A stretch of DNA of 64,000 nucleotides from Streptomyces sp. M92 (GTDB lineage Bacteria; Actinomycetota; Actinomycetes; Streptomycetales; Streptomycetaceae): assembly GCF_028473745.1 (NCBI RefSeq), contig NZ_CP101137.1:1612001-1676000 (forward strand), in the 5' to 3' direction. The notes under the pieces were generated by a model, which did no database searches, had not been told where the DNA came from, and saw only the letters and a list, made by a program, of their open reading frames with translations. The position numbers were made by a program, and so were the translations under genes. Below, one piece after another: positions 40,188 through 49,207 of this stretch. Position 1 is the first letter of the stretch. Each line of letters begins with the position of its first letter.

Positions 40188-41702
40188 ATGAACGCCCCGC
40201 ACTCTGCGAAAGTGGCCGGAATCGATTCAACGGTTCCGTCCCCCGCACACACTGTCGCGTCCGCCGCCCCGGGCACCTGCCCGGCCGCGCCGCAGAGCGC
40301 CACGTACACCGCGGACACCGCGGAGACCGCGGACACCGCGAACGTCACGGACCGCCCGGGCACCCCCTGCGCCCCCGGCGCCCTGCTCCAGGACCGGCTC
40401 GCCGGCTGGGTCTCGGACCTCACCACCCTGCACGAGCTCACCGAGCGCCTGGTCCGTACGGACTCCCTGGCCGACGGACTGCAGGAACTGCTGCGCGCCG
40501 GAGCCGTCCTGGTGGGCGCCCGGCGTGGTCTCGTCACCCTGGAACCGGCCGACGGCCTGGGCCCGGACACCACCGTCGGCCTCGGGCTCGCCCGCGCGGA
40601 CCTGGGCCACATCGAGACGGTGCCCCGCGACGCCCTGCCGCACGGGCGGATTCTGGACGGGCTGCCGGTCGGTGAGGGCGGGCTCGCCGAGCCGGACCTG
40701 TTCGCCGAGAAGCTGCTCGACCCCCGCCACCGCGAGGTCGCCGCCCGCCTCGGTTACGCCGCCAGCTACGCACTGCCGCTGTCCGCGGAAAGCAGCGCGA
40801 GCACCGGAGCTGCCGGAAGTACCGGAGACAACGAGCGCGCCGAACGCACCGCGCGCCTCGGAGCCGCCGTCTGGTTCTACGACGAGCCCGCCGAGCCCGA
40901 CGCACGACAGCGCCACCTCGCGGGCCTCTACACCCGGTACGCCGCACCGCACCTGGCCCGGCTGCTGGAAGTCGAGCGCACGCGCGCGTCCATGGCGACG
41001 CTGGCCGAGGAACTGCTGCCCTCCCGCCTGCCCCGCGTGCCCGGCGTCCAGCTCGCCGCCCGGCACCGCACCGGGCCGCGCGGCGGCGGCGACTGGTACG
41101 ACGCCCTGCCGCTGCCGGACGCCGCGCTCGGGCTCGCCGTCGGGTCCGTCACCGGGGCGGGGCCCAGCGCGGTCGCCGCGATGGGACGGCTGCGCGCCTC
41201 CCTGCGGGCGTACGCCGTGATGGAGGGCGAGGACCCGGTCGCGGTCCTGTCCGACCTGGAACTGCTGCTGCGGCTCACCGAACCCGCCCGCTCGGCCACC
41301 GCCCTCTTCGGCTACTGCGAGCCCGCGCTGCGCCGGATCACCCTGGCCGGCGCCGGACACAGCCCGCCGCTGCTGATCGGGCAGCGGCGCACGGAGTACG
41401 CCGAGACCTCCGTCTCCGCGCCGCTGGGCATGCTCGCCTGCTGGGAGGCACCGAGCGTGGAGGTGCAGGCCGAGCCGGGAGAGACGGTTCTGCTGTACAC
41501 CGACGGTCTGCTGCACCGCACCGGCGGCCCGGCCGACCGCGCCTTCGCCCGACTGCACGCGGCGGCGGCCGGCGTGCCCCGGGCCGCGCGGCAGGACCCG
41601 GACGCCGTCGCCGAGCACGTCCTGCGCACGGTGCTGCCGGACGGCAGGGCCGAGGCGGACTCCGAGGAGGACGTGGTCCTGCTGGCGGTCCGGTTCGATT
41701 AA
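40188..41702 (+). CDS. GAF-PP2C (SpoIIE-type) protein serine phosphatase
   Basis: A 504-residue protein. A low-complexity start (residues 1-65) is followed by a GAF-like sensor domain (about 70-260, LTTLHELTERLVRTDSLADGLQELL..). The PP2C/SpoIIE phosphatase domain (about 275-504) has LAARHRTGPRGGGDWYDALPL, LAVGSVTGAGPSAVAAMGRLRASLRAYA, LAGAGHSPPLLI, ETVLLYTDGLLHR and the final EEDVVLLAVR. The metal-binding Asp residues are present, though the usual GDVxGHG is GSVTGAG, losing one Asp. This could weaken catalysis. Such enzymes dephosphorylate STAS anti-anti-sigma factors. ATG 40188 has GGAAGG upstream. Confidence 0.88.
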   Translation: MNAPHSAKVAGIDSTVPSPAHTVASAAPGTCPAAPQSATYTADTAETADTANVTDRPGTPCAPGALLQDRLAGWVSDLTTLHELTERLVRTDSLADGLQELLRAGAVLVGARRGLVTLEPADGLGPDTTVGLGLARADLGHIETVPRDALPHGRILDGLPVGEGGLAEPDLFAEKLLDPRHREVAARLGYAASYALPLSAESSASTGAAGSTGDNERAERTARLGAAVWFYDEPAEPDARQRHLAGLYTRYAAPHLARLLEVERTRASMATLAEELLPSRLPRVPGVQLAARHRTGPRGGGDWYDALPLPDAALGLAVGSVTGAGPSAVAAMGRLRASLRAYAVMEGEDPVAVLSDLELLLRLTEPARSATALFGYCEPALRRITLAGAGHSPPLLIGQRRTEYAETSVSAPLGMLACWEAPSVEVQAEPGETVLLYTDGLLHRTGGPADRAFARLHAAAAGVPRAARQDPDAVAEHVLRTVLPDGRAEADSEEDVVLLAVRFD

Positions 41703-41835
41703 CGGACGTCGACACCGGGTCCGTGGCGGATAACGGACGGTAGCGCTTCCGTGTAACAGGCCCTTCGGCCCTGGGCCCCCTTCCGTACGACCGTACGATG
41801 GGGGGTGGTCCAGTGCCGTACTGAGGAGGATGACC

Positions 41836-43311
41836 GTGGCGGAGGAGCTCACCCCGGAGAACCCGGAGAACCCGGAGACCCCGGACGAGACCGAGGAGCC
41901 GATCAAGCAGCGCAAGAACGGCCTGTACCCCGGCGTGTCCGACGAGCTGGCCGAGAACATGAAGTCCGGCTGGGCCGACACCGAGCTGCACGACCTGGAG
42001 CCGATCGCCCAGGCCGCCGAGACCGCCGCCCGCCGCGCCGCGCTGTCCGCCCGCTTCCCCGGCGAGCGCCTGGTGATCCCCGCGGGCAACCTGAAGACCC
42101 GCTCCAACGACACGGAGTACTCCTTCCGCGCCTCGGTCGAGTACGCGTACCTGACCGGCAACCAGACCGAGGACGGCGTCCTGGTCCTGGAGCCGAGGGA
42201 CGACGGTCACGAGGCCACGATCTACCTCCTGCCCCGCTCGGACCGTGAGAACGGCGAGTTCTGGCTGGACGGCCAGGGCGAGCTGTGGGTCGGCCGCCGC
42301 CACTCCCTCACCGAGGCCGCGAAGCTGCACGGCATCCCCGCCTCCGACGTGCGCGAACTGGCCGGCGCCCTCCGCGAGGCCACCGGCCCCGTGCGCGTCG
42401 TGCGCGGCTACGACGCCGGCATCGAGGCGGCCCTGACCGACAAGGTCACCGCCGAACGCGACGAGGAGCTGCGCGTCTTCCTGTCCGAGGCCCGCCTGGT
42501 CAAGGACGAGTTCGAGATCGGCGAGCTGCAGAAGGCCGTCGACTCCACCGTGCGCGGCTTCGAGGACGTCGTGAAGGTCCTCGACAAGGCCGAGGCGACC
42601 AGCGAGCGCTACATCGAGGGCACCTTCTTCCTCCGCGCGCGCGTCGAGGGCAACGACATCGGCTACGGCTCCATCTGCGCCGCCGGCCCGCACGCCTGCA
42701 CCCTGCACTGGGTGCGCAACGACGGCCCGGTCCGCTCCGGCGACCTGCTGCTGCTCGACGCGGGCGTGGAGACGCACACGTACTACACCGCGGACATCAC
42801 GCGCACGCTCCCGGTCAACGGCCGCTACAGCGAGCTGCAGAAGAAGATCTACGACGCCGTGTACGACGCCCAGGAGGCGGGCATCGCGGCGGTCAAGCCG
42901 GGCGCCAAGTACCGCGACTTCCACGACGCCGCCCAGCGCGTGCTGGCCGAGCGGCTCGTCGAGTGGGGCCTGGTCGAGGGACCGGTCGAGCGCGTGCTGG
43001 AGCTGGGTCTGCAGCGCCGCTGGACGCTGCACGGCACCGGTCACATGCTCGGCATGGACGTCCACGACTGCGCCGCCGCGCGCGTCGAGTCGTACGTCGA
43101 CGGCACGCTGGAGCCCGGCATGGTCCTCACCGTCGAGCCCGGCCTCTACTTCCAGGCCGACGACCTGACCGTGCCCGAGGAGTACCGGGGCATCGGCGTG
43201 CGCATCGAGGACGACATCCTCGTCACCGCGGACGGCAACCGGAACCTGTCCGCCGGGCTGCCGCGCCGGTCGGACGAGGTCGAGAAGTGGATGGCCTCGC
43301 TGAAGGGCTGA
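41836..43311 (+). CDS. Aminopeptidase P (Xaa-Pro aminopeptidase, M24B)
   Basis: A 491-residue metallopeptidase that removes N-terminal residues preceding proline. It has an N-terminal creatinase-like domain (about 40-200) and a pita-bread catalytic domain with the five dinuclear metal ligands visible: Asp in LLLLDAGVE, Asp in YYTADITRTL, His in LHGTGHMLGMDVHD, Glu in VLTVEPGLYF and Glu in GVRIEDDILV. The GTG at 41836 is spaced 7 bp from GAGGAGG; the ATG at 41830 is too close. The start is acidic (ENPENPETPDETEE). It ends with a strong terminator. Confidence 0.93.
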   Translation: MAEELTPENPENPETPDETEEPIKQRKNGLYPGVSDELAENMKSGWADTELHDLEPIAQAAETAARRAALSARFPGERLVIPAGNLKTRSNDTEYSFRASVEYAYLTGNQTEDGVLVLEPRDDGHEATIYLLPRSDRENGEFWLDGQGELWVGRRHSLTEAAKLHGIPASDVRELAGALREATGPVRVVRGYDAGIEAALTDKVTAERDEELRVFLSEARLVKDEFEIGELQKAVDSTVRGFEDVVKVLDKAEATSERYIEGTFFLRARVEGNDIGYGSICAAGPHACTLHWVRNDGPVRSGDLLLLDAGVETHTYYTADITRTLPVNGRYSELQKKIYDAVYDAQEAGIAAVKPGAKYRDFHDAAQRVLAERLVEWGLVEGPVERVLELGLQRRWTLHGTGHMLGMDVHDCAAARVESYVDGTLEPGMVLTVEPGLYFQADDLTVPEEYRGIGVRIEDDILVTADGNRNLSAGLPRRSDEVEKWMASLKG

Positions 43312-43329
43312 CACGACCGGCACACGAGC

Positions 43330-43362
43330 GACGGCCGGGCACCGCGAAGGTGCCCGGCCGTC
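43330..43362. terminator. Terminator after the aminopeptidase P gene
   Basis: A 14-bp perfect stem (GACGGCCGGGCACC/GGTGCCCGGCCGTC) with a GCGAA loop. It is placed between convergent genes and probably works both ways. Confidence 0.9.
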
Positions 43363-43399
43363 GGCGTGCCGACGATGGGCCGAGGGGGCGCCGACGGGG

Positions 43400-43861
43400 T
43401 CACACCGCCACCAGCGGTGTGTCTTCCCGCCACTTGAGGATCTTGTCGAAGCTCACCACTGACCCGGAGCGGCCCGGCGTGCCTCCGATGTGGACGTGGT
43501 CGGCGAGTTCACGGATGAGACACAGACCCCGCCCGCTCTCCGCCTCGGCCGGAGGCGCGGGAGGCAGTACGCCCGCCCCCGCGACGGCGGCGGGAAAGCC
43601 CGGTCCGGTGTCGGCGACCTCGATACGGCACCGTTCACCGTCGAGGTAGGCCGTGACGCGGTACGCCTCCGAGGGGCCGCCGGGCTCGTCGTCGCCGCCG
43701 TGCTCGACGGCGTTGGCACAGGCCTCGCTCAGGGCGACGGAGAGGTCGAAGGAGATGTCCGGGTCGACGCCCGCGGTCTCCATGGTGCCGATCAGCAGGC
43801 GTCGGGCCAGGGGCACGCTCGCAGCCTCGCGCCGCAGATGGAGTGACCACCAGATGCTCAT
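43400..43861 (-). CDS. RsbW-like ATP-binding protein, second copy
   Basis: A 153-residue HATPase_c_2 domain protein. It has the N-box LSVALSEACANAVEHG, G1 IEVADTGPGFP, and the GRGLCLIRELADHVHI loop. The ATG at 43861 has GGGAGG 8 bp upstream, so the longer frame to 44008 was rejected. It begins SIWWSLHLRREAASVPLARRLLIGTMETAGVD, the typical first helix. It probably acts as a serine kinase/anti-sigma factor. Its proximity to the GAF-PP2C phosphatase (2.5 kb away) is suggestive of a shared partner-switching system, but this is unproven. Confidence 0.85.
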   Translation of the reverse strand: MSIWWSLHLRREAASVPLARRLLIGTMETAGVDPDISFDLSVALSEACANAVEHGGDDEPGGPSEAYRVTAYLDGERCRIEVADTGPGFPAAVAGAGVLPPAPPAEAESGRGLCLIRELADHVHIGGTPGRSGSVVSFDKILKWREDTPLVAV

Positions 43862-44145
43862 GCTCCAGCCTCCCGGCCGCGGCTCGACATACCGATACGT
43901 ATTGCCCTCCGTACCCGGACGTAAGCACGCTGTCCGCCCCGGACCGCCCGAACGGCGGATGCGTCCCTGCCGCCGATCGGTGTATGCGGGGCGGCTCGCA
44001 CCCGGCAATGATCTTCCTGTCCTTCTTCCGGCCCCTTACGGTCCCTTCCGGTCTCTTCCGCCTTCTTTCCCCCACTTCCGGTCGTACGGCATCTTGTGGA
44101 CCTGCCGTACGGGGCGGGCGGCGCCAGTGCGATGATGAGGCCGCC

Positions 44146-44982
44146 ATGACTGCCCCCCACTCGCCGACGCGTTCCGGGAACGATCTCCGGATCCTGCGGG
44201 CCGCGGTGTTCGCCGCGGTCTGCGTCGTGCTGGCCGCGGCGGGGCACACCCTCGCCTCCTGCGCCGGCGTCCCGCTGTGGTCGCTGGGCGCTGGGTTCCT
44301 CGGGGCGGTCCTGGTCGCCGCGCCCCTCGCCGGACGCGAACGCTCCCTGCCCGGCATCGCGGTGCTGCTCACCGTCGGCCAGACGGCCCTGCACGCCCTC
44401 TTCGGGCTGGGCCAGCACGGCACCACGGCGGTCACGGCCGCCGGTGCGGCCACGGGTGGTTCGGGTGCGCCGTCCGACGCCTCACTGATCCAGCAGGCCG
44501 CACGGCTGGTCTGCGGGACCACCGCGGCGGCGATCAGTCCGGCCGAGGCCCAGCGCATCCTCACCGACGCGCGGATCGCCCCGGCCACCGACGCCCACTC
44601 CGGCGCCGCGCACCAGTCCGCCGACGCACTGGCCGGCACCTCCGCCGCCCTGCTGCCGTCCCTGCCGATGCTGCTCGGTCACGTCCTCGCCGCCCTGGCC
44701 GCCGGCTGGCTGCTGCGCCGCGGGGACCTGGCCCTGGCGCGGCTGGTCGAACTGTCGGCGCAGTCGGCCCACTCGGTGGCCGAGGCGGCCTTCGTCCGCG
44801 CCCTGCGCGCGGCGCTCTTCCTGGTGCGCGCACTGCACGCCGGTCTCGCCGGCGCTCCCGGCAAGGGTCCGCGCCCGCCGCGGGCCGCCCAGCCGGTACC
44901 TCCCCGTCCGTGCGCCACCGCGCTCCAGCACACGGTGATCAGGCGCGGACCGCCGAGCGACGCGTTCACTCTCGCCGTCTGA
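44146..44982 (+). CDS. Integral membrane protein upstream of the copper operon
   Basis: A 278-residue membrane protein with about five hydrophobic helices (RAAVFAAVCVVLAAAGHTLAS, LGAGFLGAVLVAAPLAG, GIAVLLTVGQTALHALFGL, LLPSLPMLLGHVLAALAAGWLL, and a weaker last one). A His/Ala-rich extracytoplasmic loop includes HSGAAHQSADALAG. It is codirectional with and 132 bp before the YcnI-like gene. Such proteins precede ycnI in Streptomyces and could take part in copper handling, but no metal motif is decisive. Confidence 0.75.
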   Translation: MTAPHSPTRSGNDLRILRAAVFAAVCVVLAAAGHTLASCAGVPLWSLGAGFLGAVLVAAPLAGRERSLPGIAVLLTVGQTALHALFGLGQHGTTAVTAAGAATGGSGAPSDASLIQQAARLVCGTTAAAISPAEAQRILTDARIAPATDAHSGAAHQSADALAGTSAALLPSLPMLLGHVLAALAAGWLLRRGDLALARLVELSAQSAHSVAEAAFVRALRAALFLVRALHAGLAGAPGKGPRPPRAAQPVPPRPCATALQHTVIRRGPPSDAFTLAV

Positions 44983-45114
44983 CACGACGCGACCGCTTCC
45001 GGAGCACGGAGGGGCCGCCGTCGTGCGGCACGCGCGCCTGCGCGCGCTCCTCCCGTCGTCCGACATCCGTCACCGGCTCCGTACCGGTGACCCACTCGAA
45101 GCGGAGTGCCCCCC

Positions 45115-45867
45115 ATGAAGGCTTCCCGTATCGCCGCCGCCGGCGCCGTCTCCGGCATCGCCGTCCTCGCCCTGTCCGCCCCCGCCTCCGCGCACGTCAG
45201 CGTGCAGCCGGAGGGCCCCGCCGCCAAGGGCGGCTACGCGACCGTCGGCTTCAAGGTCCCCAACGAGCGCGACAACGCCTCCACCACCAAGCTGGAGATC
45301 AACTTCCCCGCCGACCACCCGCTGGCCTCCGTGATGCCGCAGCCGGTCCCCGGCTGGAAGGCCGAGGTCACCAAGTCCAAGCTCGACAAGCCGCTGGACT
45401 CGCACGGCAAGCAGCTCACCGAGGTCGTCACCAAGGTGACCTGGACGGCCGAGGGCAAGGGCATCGAGCCCGGCTACTTCCAGAAGTTCCCCGTCTCCCT
45501 CGGCGCACTGCCCGAGGACACCGACCAGCTGGTGTTCAAGGCGATCCAGACGTACTCCAACAAGGAGGTCGTGCGCTGGATCGAGGTGCCGCAGGAGGGC
45601 CAGGAGGAGCCCGAGACCCCGGCGCCGGTGCTGGAACTGTCCGCTGCCGAGGACGACGCCCACGGCGCGTCGGGCGCCAAGGCCGGTGACGACACCGAGG
45701 CGGCCGCGCAGAACACGGCCGCCGACAGCTCCTCCTCGTCCGGCTCCGGCGACAGCAGCGACACCACCGCCCGGGTCCTCGGCACCGTCGGCATCGTCGT
45801 CGGCGTCGCGGGCGTCGCGTACGGCGTGCTGGCGGGCCGCCGGCGCGACTCCGGTGCGTCGGCGTAA
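45115..45867 (+). CDS. YcnI-like (DUF1775) copper-associated secreted protein
   Basis: A 250-residue exported protein. A signal peptide (to SAPASA) leaves His as the mature N-terminus (AHVSVQPEG), the residue that binds Cu(II) in YcnI proteins. The DUF1775 beta-sandwich spans about 30-165 (GGYATVGFKVPNERDNASTTKLEINFPADHPLASV.., then WTAEGKGIEPGYFQKFPVSLGALP). A Ser/Gly linker and a C-terminal membrane helix (about 220-240) with RRR anchor it outside the cell. The ATG at 45115 follows GCGGAG. It heads a five-gene copper-handling cluster. Confidence 0.9.
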   Translation: MKASRIAAAGAVSGIAVLALSAPASAHVSVQPEGPAAKGGYATVGFKVPNERDNASTTKLEINFPADHPLASVMPQPVPGWKAEVTKSKLDKPLDSHGKQLTEVVTKVTWTAEGKGIEPGYFQKFPVSLGALPEDTDQLVFKAIQTYSNKEVVRWIEVPQEGQEEPETPAPVLELSAAEDDAHGASGAKAGDDTEAAAQNTAADSSSSSGSGDSSDTTARVLGTVGIVVGVAGVAYGVLAGRRRDSGASA

Positions 45868-45992
45868 CCACGCCCGCGCCGGTGTGCCGGCGTGACCACG
45901 TCGGCACACCATCTCGTCCGGTGCGCGCCGGAACCCCGTCGGTGGACGGACCCGGCGCGCACCCGAGCACCTCACATCTGGGACATTTTCCT

Positions 45993-46643
45993 ATGCGCAA
46001 GAAGACGTTCGCCGCGGCCGCCCTGCTCGCCGCCGCATCCCTGACCCTGTCCGCGTGCGGCAGCGGCACCGACAGCGACAAGCCCGTCACCGTGGTCTCC
46101 GAGGACACCGGCCAGCAGGCCGCCACCGTTCTCGACAAGCCCTTCGAGAAGCCCGACCTGGTCCTCACCGACACCCAGGGCAAGGAATACGACCTCCGCG
46201 AGCAGACCGTCGGCAAGCCCACCCTGATCTACTTCGGCTACACCCACTGCCCCGACGTCTGCCCGCTGACCATGAACAACATCGCGGTCGCCAAGAAGCA
46301 GCTGTCCCAGGCCGAGCAGGACAAGCTCCAGATCGTGTTCGTCACCACCGACCCGGAGCGCGACACCCCGGCCGCGCTCGGCAAGTGGCTCAAGGGCATC
46401 GACCCGCAGATCGTCGGCCTCACCGGCGACTTCGACACCATCCAGGCAGGCGCCCGCACCCTCGGCATCTCCATCGACCCGCCGACCAAGGACAAGGACG
46501 GCAAGATCGTCTCGACGCACGGCACCCAGGTCGTCGCCTTCTCCCCGAAGTCCGACGCCGGCTATGTGCTGTACGGCGAGGACGCCACCGTCGAGGACTA
46601 CACCAAGGACCTCCCCAAGCTCATCAAGGGGGAGAACCCGTGA
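45993..46643 (+). CDS. sco: Sco lipoprotein (SCO1/SenC copper chaperone)
   Basis: A 216-residue lipoprotein with a thioredoxin fold. The lipobox LSAC has Cys22. The copper site is CPDVC (Cys86, Cys90) with His176 (STHGTQV). In S. lividans the equivalent Sco passes copper on to the CuA site of cytochrome oxidase and to the GlxA maturation pathway. It overlaps the next gene as GTGA. The 125-bp gap before it suggests an own promoter in addition to readthrough from the YcnI-like gene. Confidence 0.93.
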   Translation: MRKKTFAAAALLAAASLTLSACGSGTDSDKPVTVVSEDTGQQAATVLDKPFEKPDLVLTDTQGKEYDLREQTVGKPTLIYFGYTHCPDVCPLTMNNIAVAKKQLSQAEQDKLQIVFVTTDPERDTPAALGKWLKGIDPQIVGLTGDFDTIQAGARTLGISIDPPTKDKDGKIVSTHGTQVVAFSPKSDAGYVLYGEDATVEDYTKDLPKLIKGENP

Positions 46644-47149
46644 GGCACACGAGGACCCCGAAGGGCCTGCGCGGCCGCCCCGCCCTCGCCGCCTTCGCGG
46701 TGAGCGGCGCGCTGGTCCTCGCGGGCTGCGGCGGTTCCGGCTCGGACTCGTCCGGCTCCGGTGCCGAACTCTCCGTCGGCGCCGCCTACATACCGCAGCC
46801 GGTCTCCGACTCGATGGCGGCGGGATTCCTCACGATCACCAACAAGGGCGACGCCGAGGACCAACTGACCTCCGTGACGAGCGAAGCCGGTGACGTCACC
46901 GTGCACGAAACCGCCGGCGGGACGATGCAGGAGGTCGACCGCCTCCCGATCCCCGCACACGGCGAACTCGTACTCGAGAGCGGCGGCAACCACCTGATGA
47001 TCGAGAAGCTGACGCAGCGGCTCGAACAGGGTGAGACCGTCTCCGTCGAACTGCACTTCGCCCACTCCGACCCCGTCACGGTCGAGCTCCCCGTGAAGGC
47101 GGCCACCTACCGGCCCACCACCGGACACTCCGAACACACCGGACACTGA
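46640..47149 (+). CDS. ecuC: PCuAC/ECuC extracytoplasmic copper chaperone
   Basis: A 169-residue lipoprotein. It has lipobox LAGC and a DUF461/PCuAC domain (AAYIPQPVSDSMAAGFLTITNKGDAEDQL.., VTVHETAGGTMQEVDRLPIPAHGELVLESGGNHLMIEKL). The copper ligands H-x10-M-x-H/M are visible (VHETAGGTMQEV, NHLMIE). The C-terminus ends in a His-rich tail HSEHTGH. The GTG at 46640 overlaps the sco stop. In S. lividans this chaperone delivers Cu(I) to Sco. Confidence 0.92.
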   Translation: MRHTRTPKGLRGRPALAAFAVSGALVLAGCGGSGSDSSGSGAELSVGAAYIPQPVSDSMAAGFLTITNKGDAEDQLTSVTSEAGDVTVHETAGGTMQEVDRLPIPAHGELVLESGGNHLMIEKLTQRLEQGETVSVELHFAHSDPVTVELPVKAATYRPTTGHSEHTGH

Positions 47150-47162
47150 GGGAGGGACCACC

Positions 47163-49199
47163 TTGACGCAGACCACCGCCCCGCGCGTCCGGACCCTGGT
47201 GCTGCTGTTCCTGGCCGCGGCCTGCGCCTTGCTCGCCGCCGCCGGACCGGCCTCCGCGCACGCCGCGCTCACCGGCAGCGATCCCCAGCAGGGGGCGGTG
47301 GTCGACAAGGCTCCGGCCCAGGTGTCGCTCACCTTCTCCGAGTCGGTCTCCATGGACGACGACTCACTGCGCGTCCTGGACCCCAAGGGCAAGCGCGTCG
47401 ACGAGGGCAGGCCCTCCGGCACCGGCGGCACGACCTACACCGTGAAACTGCACGCCGGGCTGCCCGACGGCACGTACACGGTGACCTACCAGGTCGTCTC
47501 CGCCGACAGCCACCCCGTCGCCGGGGCCTACACCTTCTCCGTCGGCGCCCCCTCAGAGACCTCCGTCTCCGTCTACACCACCGAAGCGGGCGGCGGGGTC
47601 GTCGGCTGGCTCTACGGACTCGGGCGGTACGTGTCGTACGCCGGTTTCACCGTCCTGGTGGGCGGCGCCGCCTTCGTCCTCGCCTGCTGGCCGCGCGGCT
47701 CCGGGGTACGGCCCGTGCAGCGGCTCGTCGTCACCGGATGGCTCGCGCTGACCGCCGCCACCCTGCTGCTGCTCCTGCTGCGCGGCTCCTACACCGGCTC
47801 CGGGAAGTTCGGTGACGTCTTCGACCTGACCCTGCTCGGCGAGGTACTGCAGACCAAGTCCGGTGCGGCGCTGGTCTCCCGGCTGCTCCTGCTCGCGGCG
47901 GCCGCCCTGTTCGTGGCGGTCCTCTTCGGGGCCTACGACAAACGGGAGGACGAGGAGAAGCGGGACCTCAGCTTCGGGCTCGCGATCGGCGGAACCGTCG
48001 TGGCGGCCGGCCTCGCGGCGACGTGGGCGATGTCCGAGCACGCCTCCGTCGGCCTCCAGGCGGGCATCGCCATGCCCGTCGACGTCGTCCACCTGCTCGC
48101 CGTCGCCGCCTGGCTCGGCGGCCTCACCGCCCTGCTCGTCGCTCTCTACCGGGCGTCCGCGGAGACACCCGTCCCCGCTCTCGCCGTACGCAGGTTCTCC
48201 CGCGTCGCCTTCGGCAGCGTGGTGGCGCTGGTGGCGACCGGTACCTACCAGTCCTGGCGTCAGCTCGGCTCCTGGACGGCCTTCACCGACACACGGTACG
48301 GGCAGCTGCTCCTCGTCAAGATCGGGCTCGTGGCCGTACTGGTCGGCATCGCGTACCTGTCGCGTCGATGGACGGCGCGGCTGGCGGAGAACGAACCGGC
48401 GCTGGTCCGGCAGCGGGAGGGCACAGCGGAGGAACCGGAGGCGGCGAAGGCGGCGAGCACGCTGGAGAAGACCGCCGCCGGGAAGGCGTCCGGCGCGGAG
48501 TCCGCCACCGAGTCCGGCGTGGAGTCCGCCACCGAGTCCGGCGCGGCGAAGGAAGCCGGCACCGCCGAGGCAGCCGGCACGGCCAAGGTTTCCGCCGCGG
48601 CCGCAGGATCCGGTGACTCCCGGCGAGCCGCCCAGCTCGCGCGGCAGCGCGCCGCCATGGACGCCGCCCGGCGCAAGAGACAACGCGACGCCGACCCCCA
48701 GCGCTTCGGCCTACGGCGCTCCGTGCTCGCCGAGGCGGGGGTCGCCGTCGTCCTGCTCGCCGTGACCACCGTGCTGACCCAGACGGAACCGGGCCGCACC
48801 GAGCAGGAGGCCAAGGCCGCCGACCCGTCGTCCTCCGCCGCCGCGTCCGCCTCCTCCGGAACGGTGACCCTGGACATGCCCTTCGACACCGGCGGCCAGA
48901 ACGGCAAGGGCGTCATTCGGGTCGAGCTGGACCCCGCCCGCGTCGGCGCCAACGACCTGCACCTCTACGTCGAGCGCCCGGACGGCACCGCCATCGACAT
49001 CCCCGAGGTGAAGGTCGCCTTCACCCAGGAGGCCAAGGACATCGGGCCCCTGCCCGTCGTCCCCGACCACATCACCACCGGACACTGGTCGGCGAGCGGA
49101 GTGCAGATCCCGATGGCCGGCGACTGGGAGGTCGCCGTGACCGTACGGACCTCCGACATCGACCAGGCGACCGTCTCCAAGAACGCGCAGATCGGCTGA
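47163..49199 (+). CDS. CopC-CopD fusion with C-terminal YtkA-like domain
   Basis: A 678-residue membrane copper protein. It has a signal peptide, then a CopC domain with mature N-terminal His (SAHAALTGSDPQQGAVVDKAP) and SADSHPVAGAYTFSVG at its end. The eight-helix CopD domain follows (about 150-410, including MSEHASVGLQAGIAMPVDVVHLLAVAAWLGG). A charged linker of about 110 residues carries a 24-bp duplicated segment (GVESATESG). After a last helix comes an extracytoplasmic YtkA-type domain (about 565-678). The TTG at 47163 has GGGAGG upstream. It is probably involved in copper import to the operon's chaperones. Confidence 0.9.
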   Translation: MTQTTAPRVRTLVLLFLAAACALLAAAGPASAHAALTGSDPQQGAVVDKAPAQVSLTFSESVSMDDDSLRVLDPKGKRVDEGRPSGTGGTTYTVKLHAGLPDGTYTVTYQVVSADSHPVAGAYTFSVGAPSETSVSVYTTEAGGGVVGWLYGLGRYVSYAGFTVLVGGAAFVLACWPRGSGVRPVQRLVVTGWLALTAATLLLLLLRGSYTGSGKFGDVFDLTLLGEVLQTKSGAALVSRLLLLAAAALFVAVLFGAYDKREDEEKRDLSFGLAIGGTVVAAGLAATWAMSEHASVGLQAGIAMPVDVVHLLAVAAWLGGLTALLVALYRASAETPVPALAVRRFSRVAFGSVVALVATGTYQSWRQLGSWTAFTDTRYGQLLLVKIGLVAVLVGIAYLSRRWTARLAENEPALVRQREGTAEEPEAAKAASTLEKTAAGKASGAESATESGVESATESGAAKEAGTAEAAGTAKVSAAAAGSGDSRRAAQLARQRAAMDAARRKRQRDADPQRFGLRRSVLAEAGVAVVLLAVTTVLTQTEPGRTEQEAKAADPSSSAAASASSGTVTLDMPFDTGGQNGKGVIRVELDPARVGANDLHLYVERPDGTAIDIPEVKVAFTQEAKDIGPLPVVPDHITTGHWSASGVQIPMAGDWEVAVTVRTSDIDQATVSKNAQIG

Positions 49200-49207
49200 A
49201 CCGCACC

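Noticed and set aside
39743..40612. A long minus-strand frame across the phosphatase promoter
   Set aside because: It overlaps the start of the phosphatase gene, and its translation shows no domain, signal or conserved pattern.
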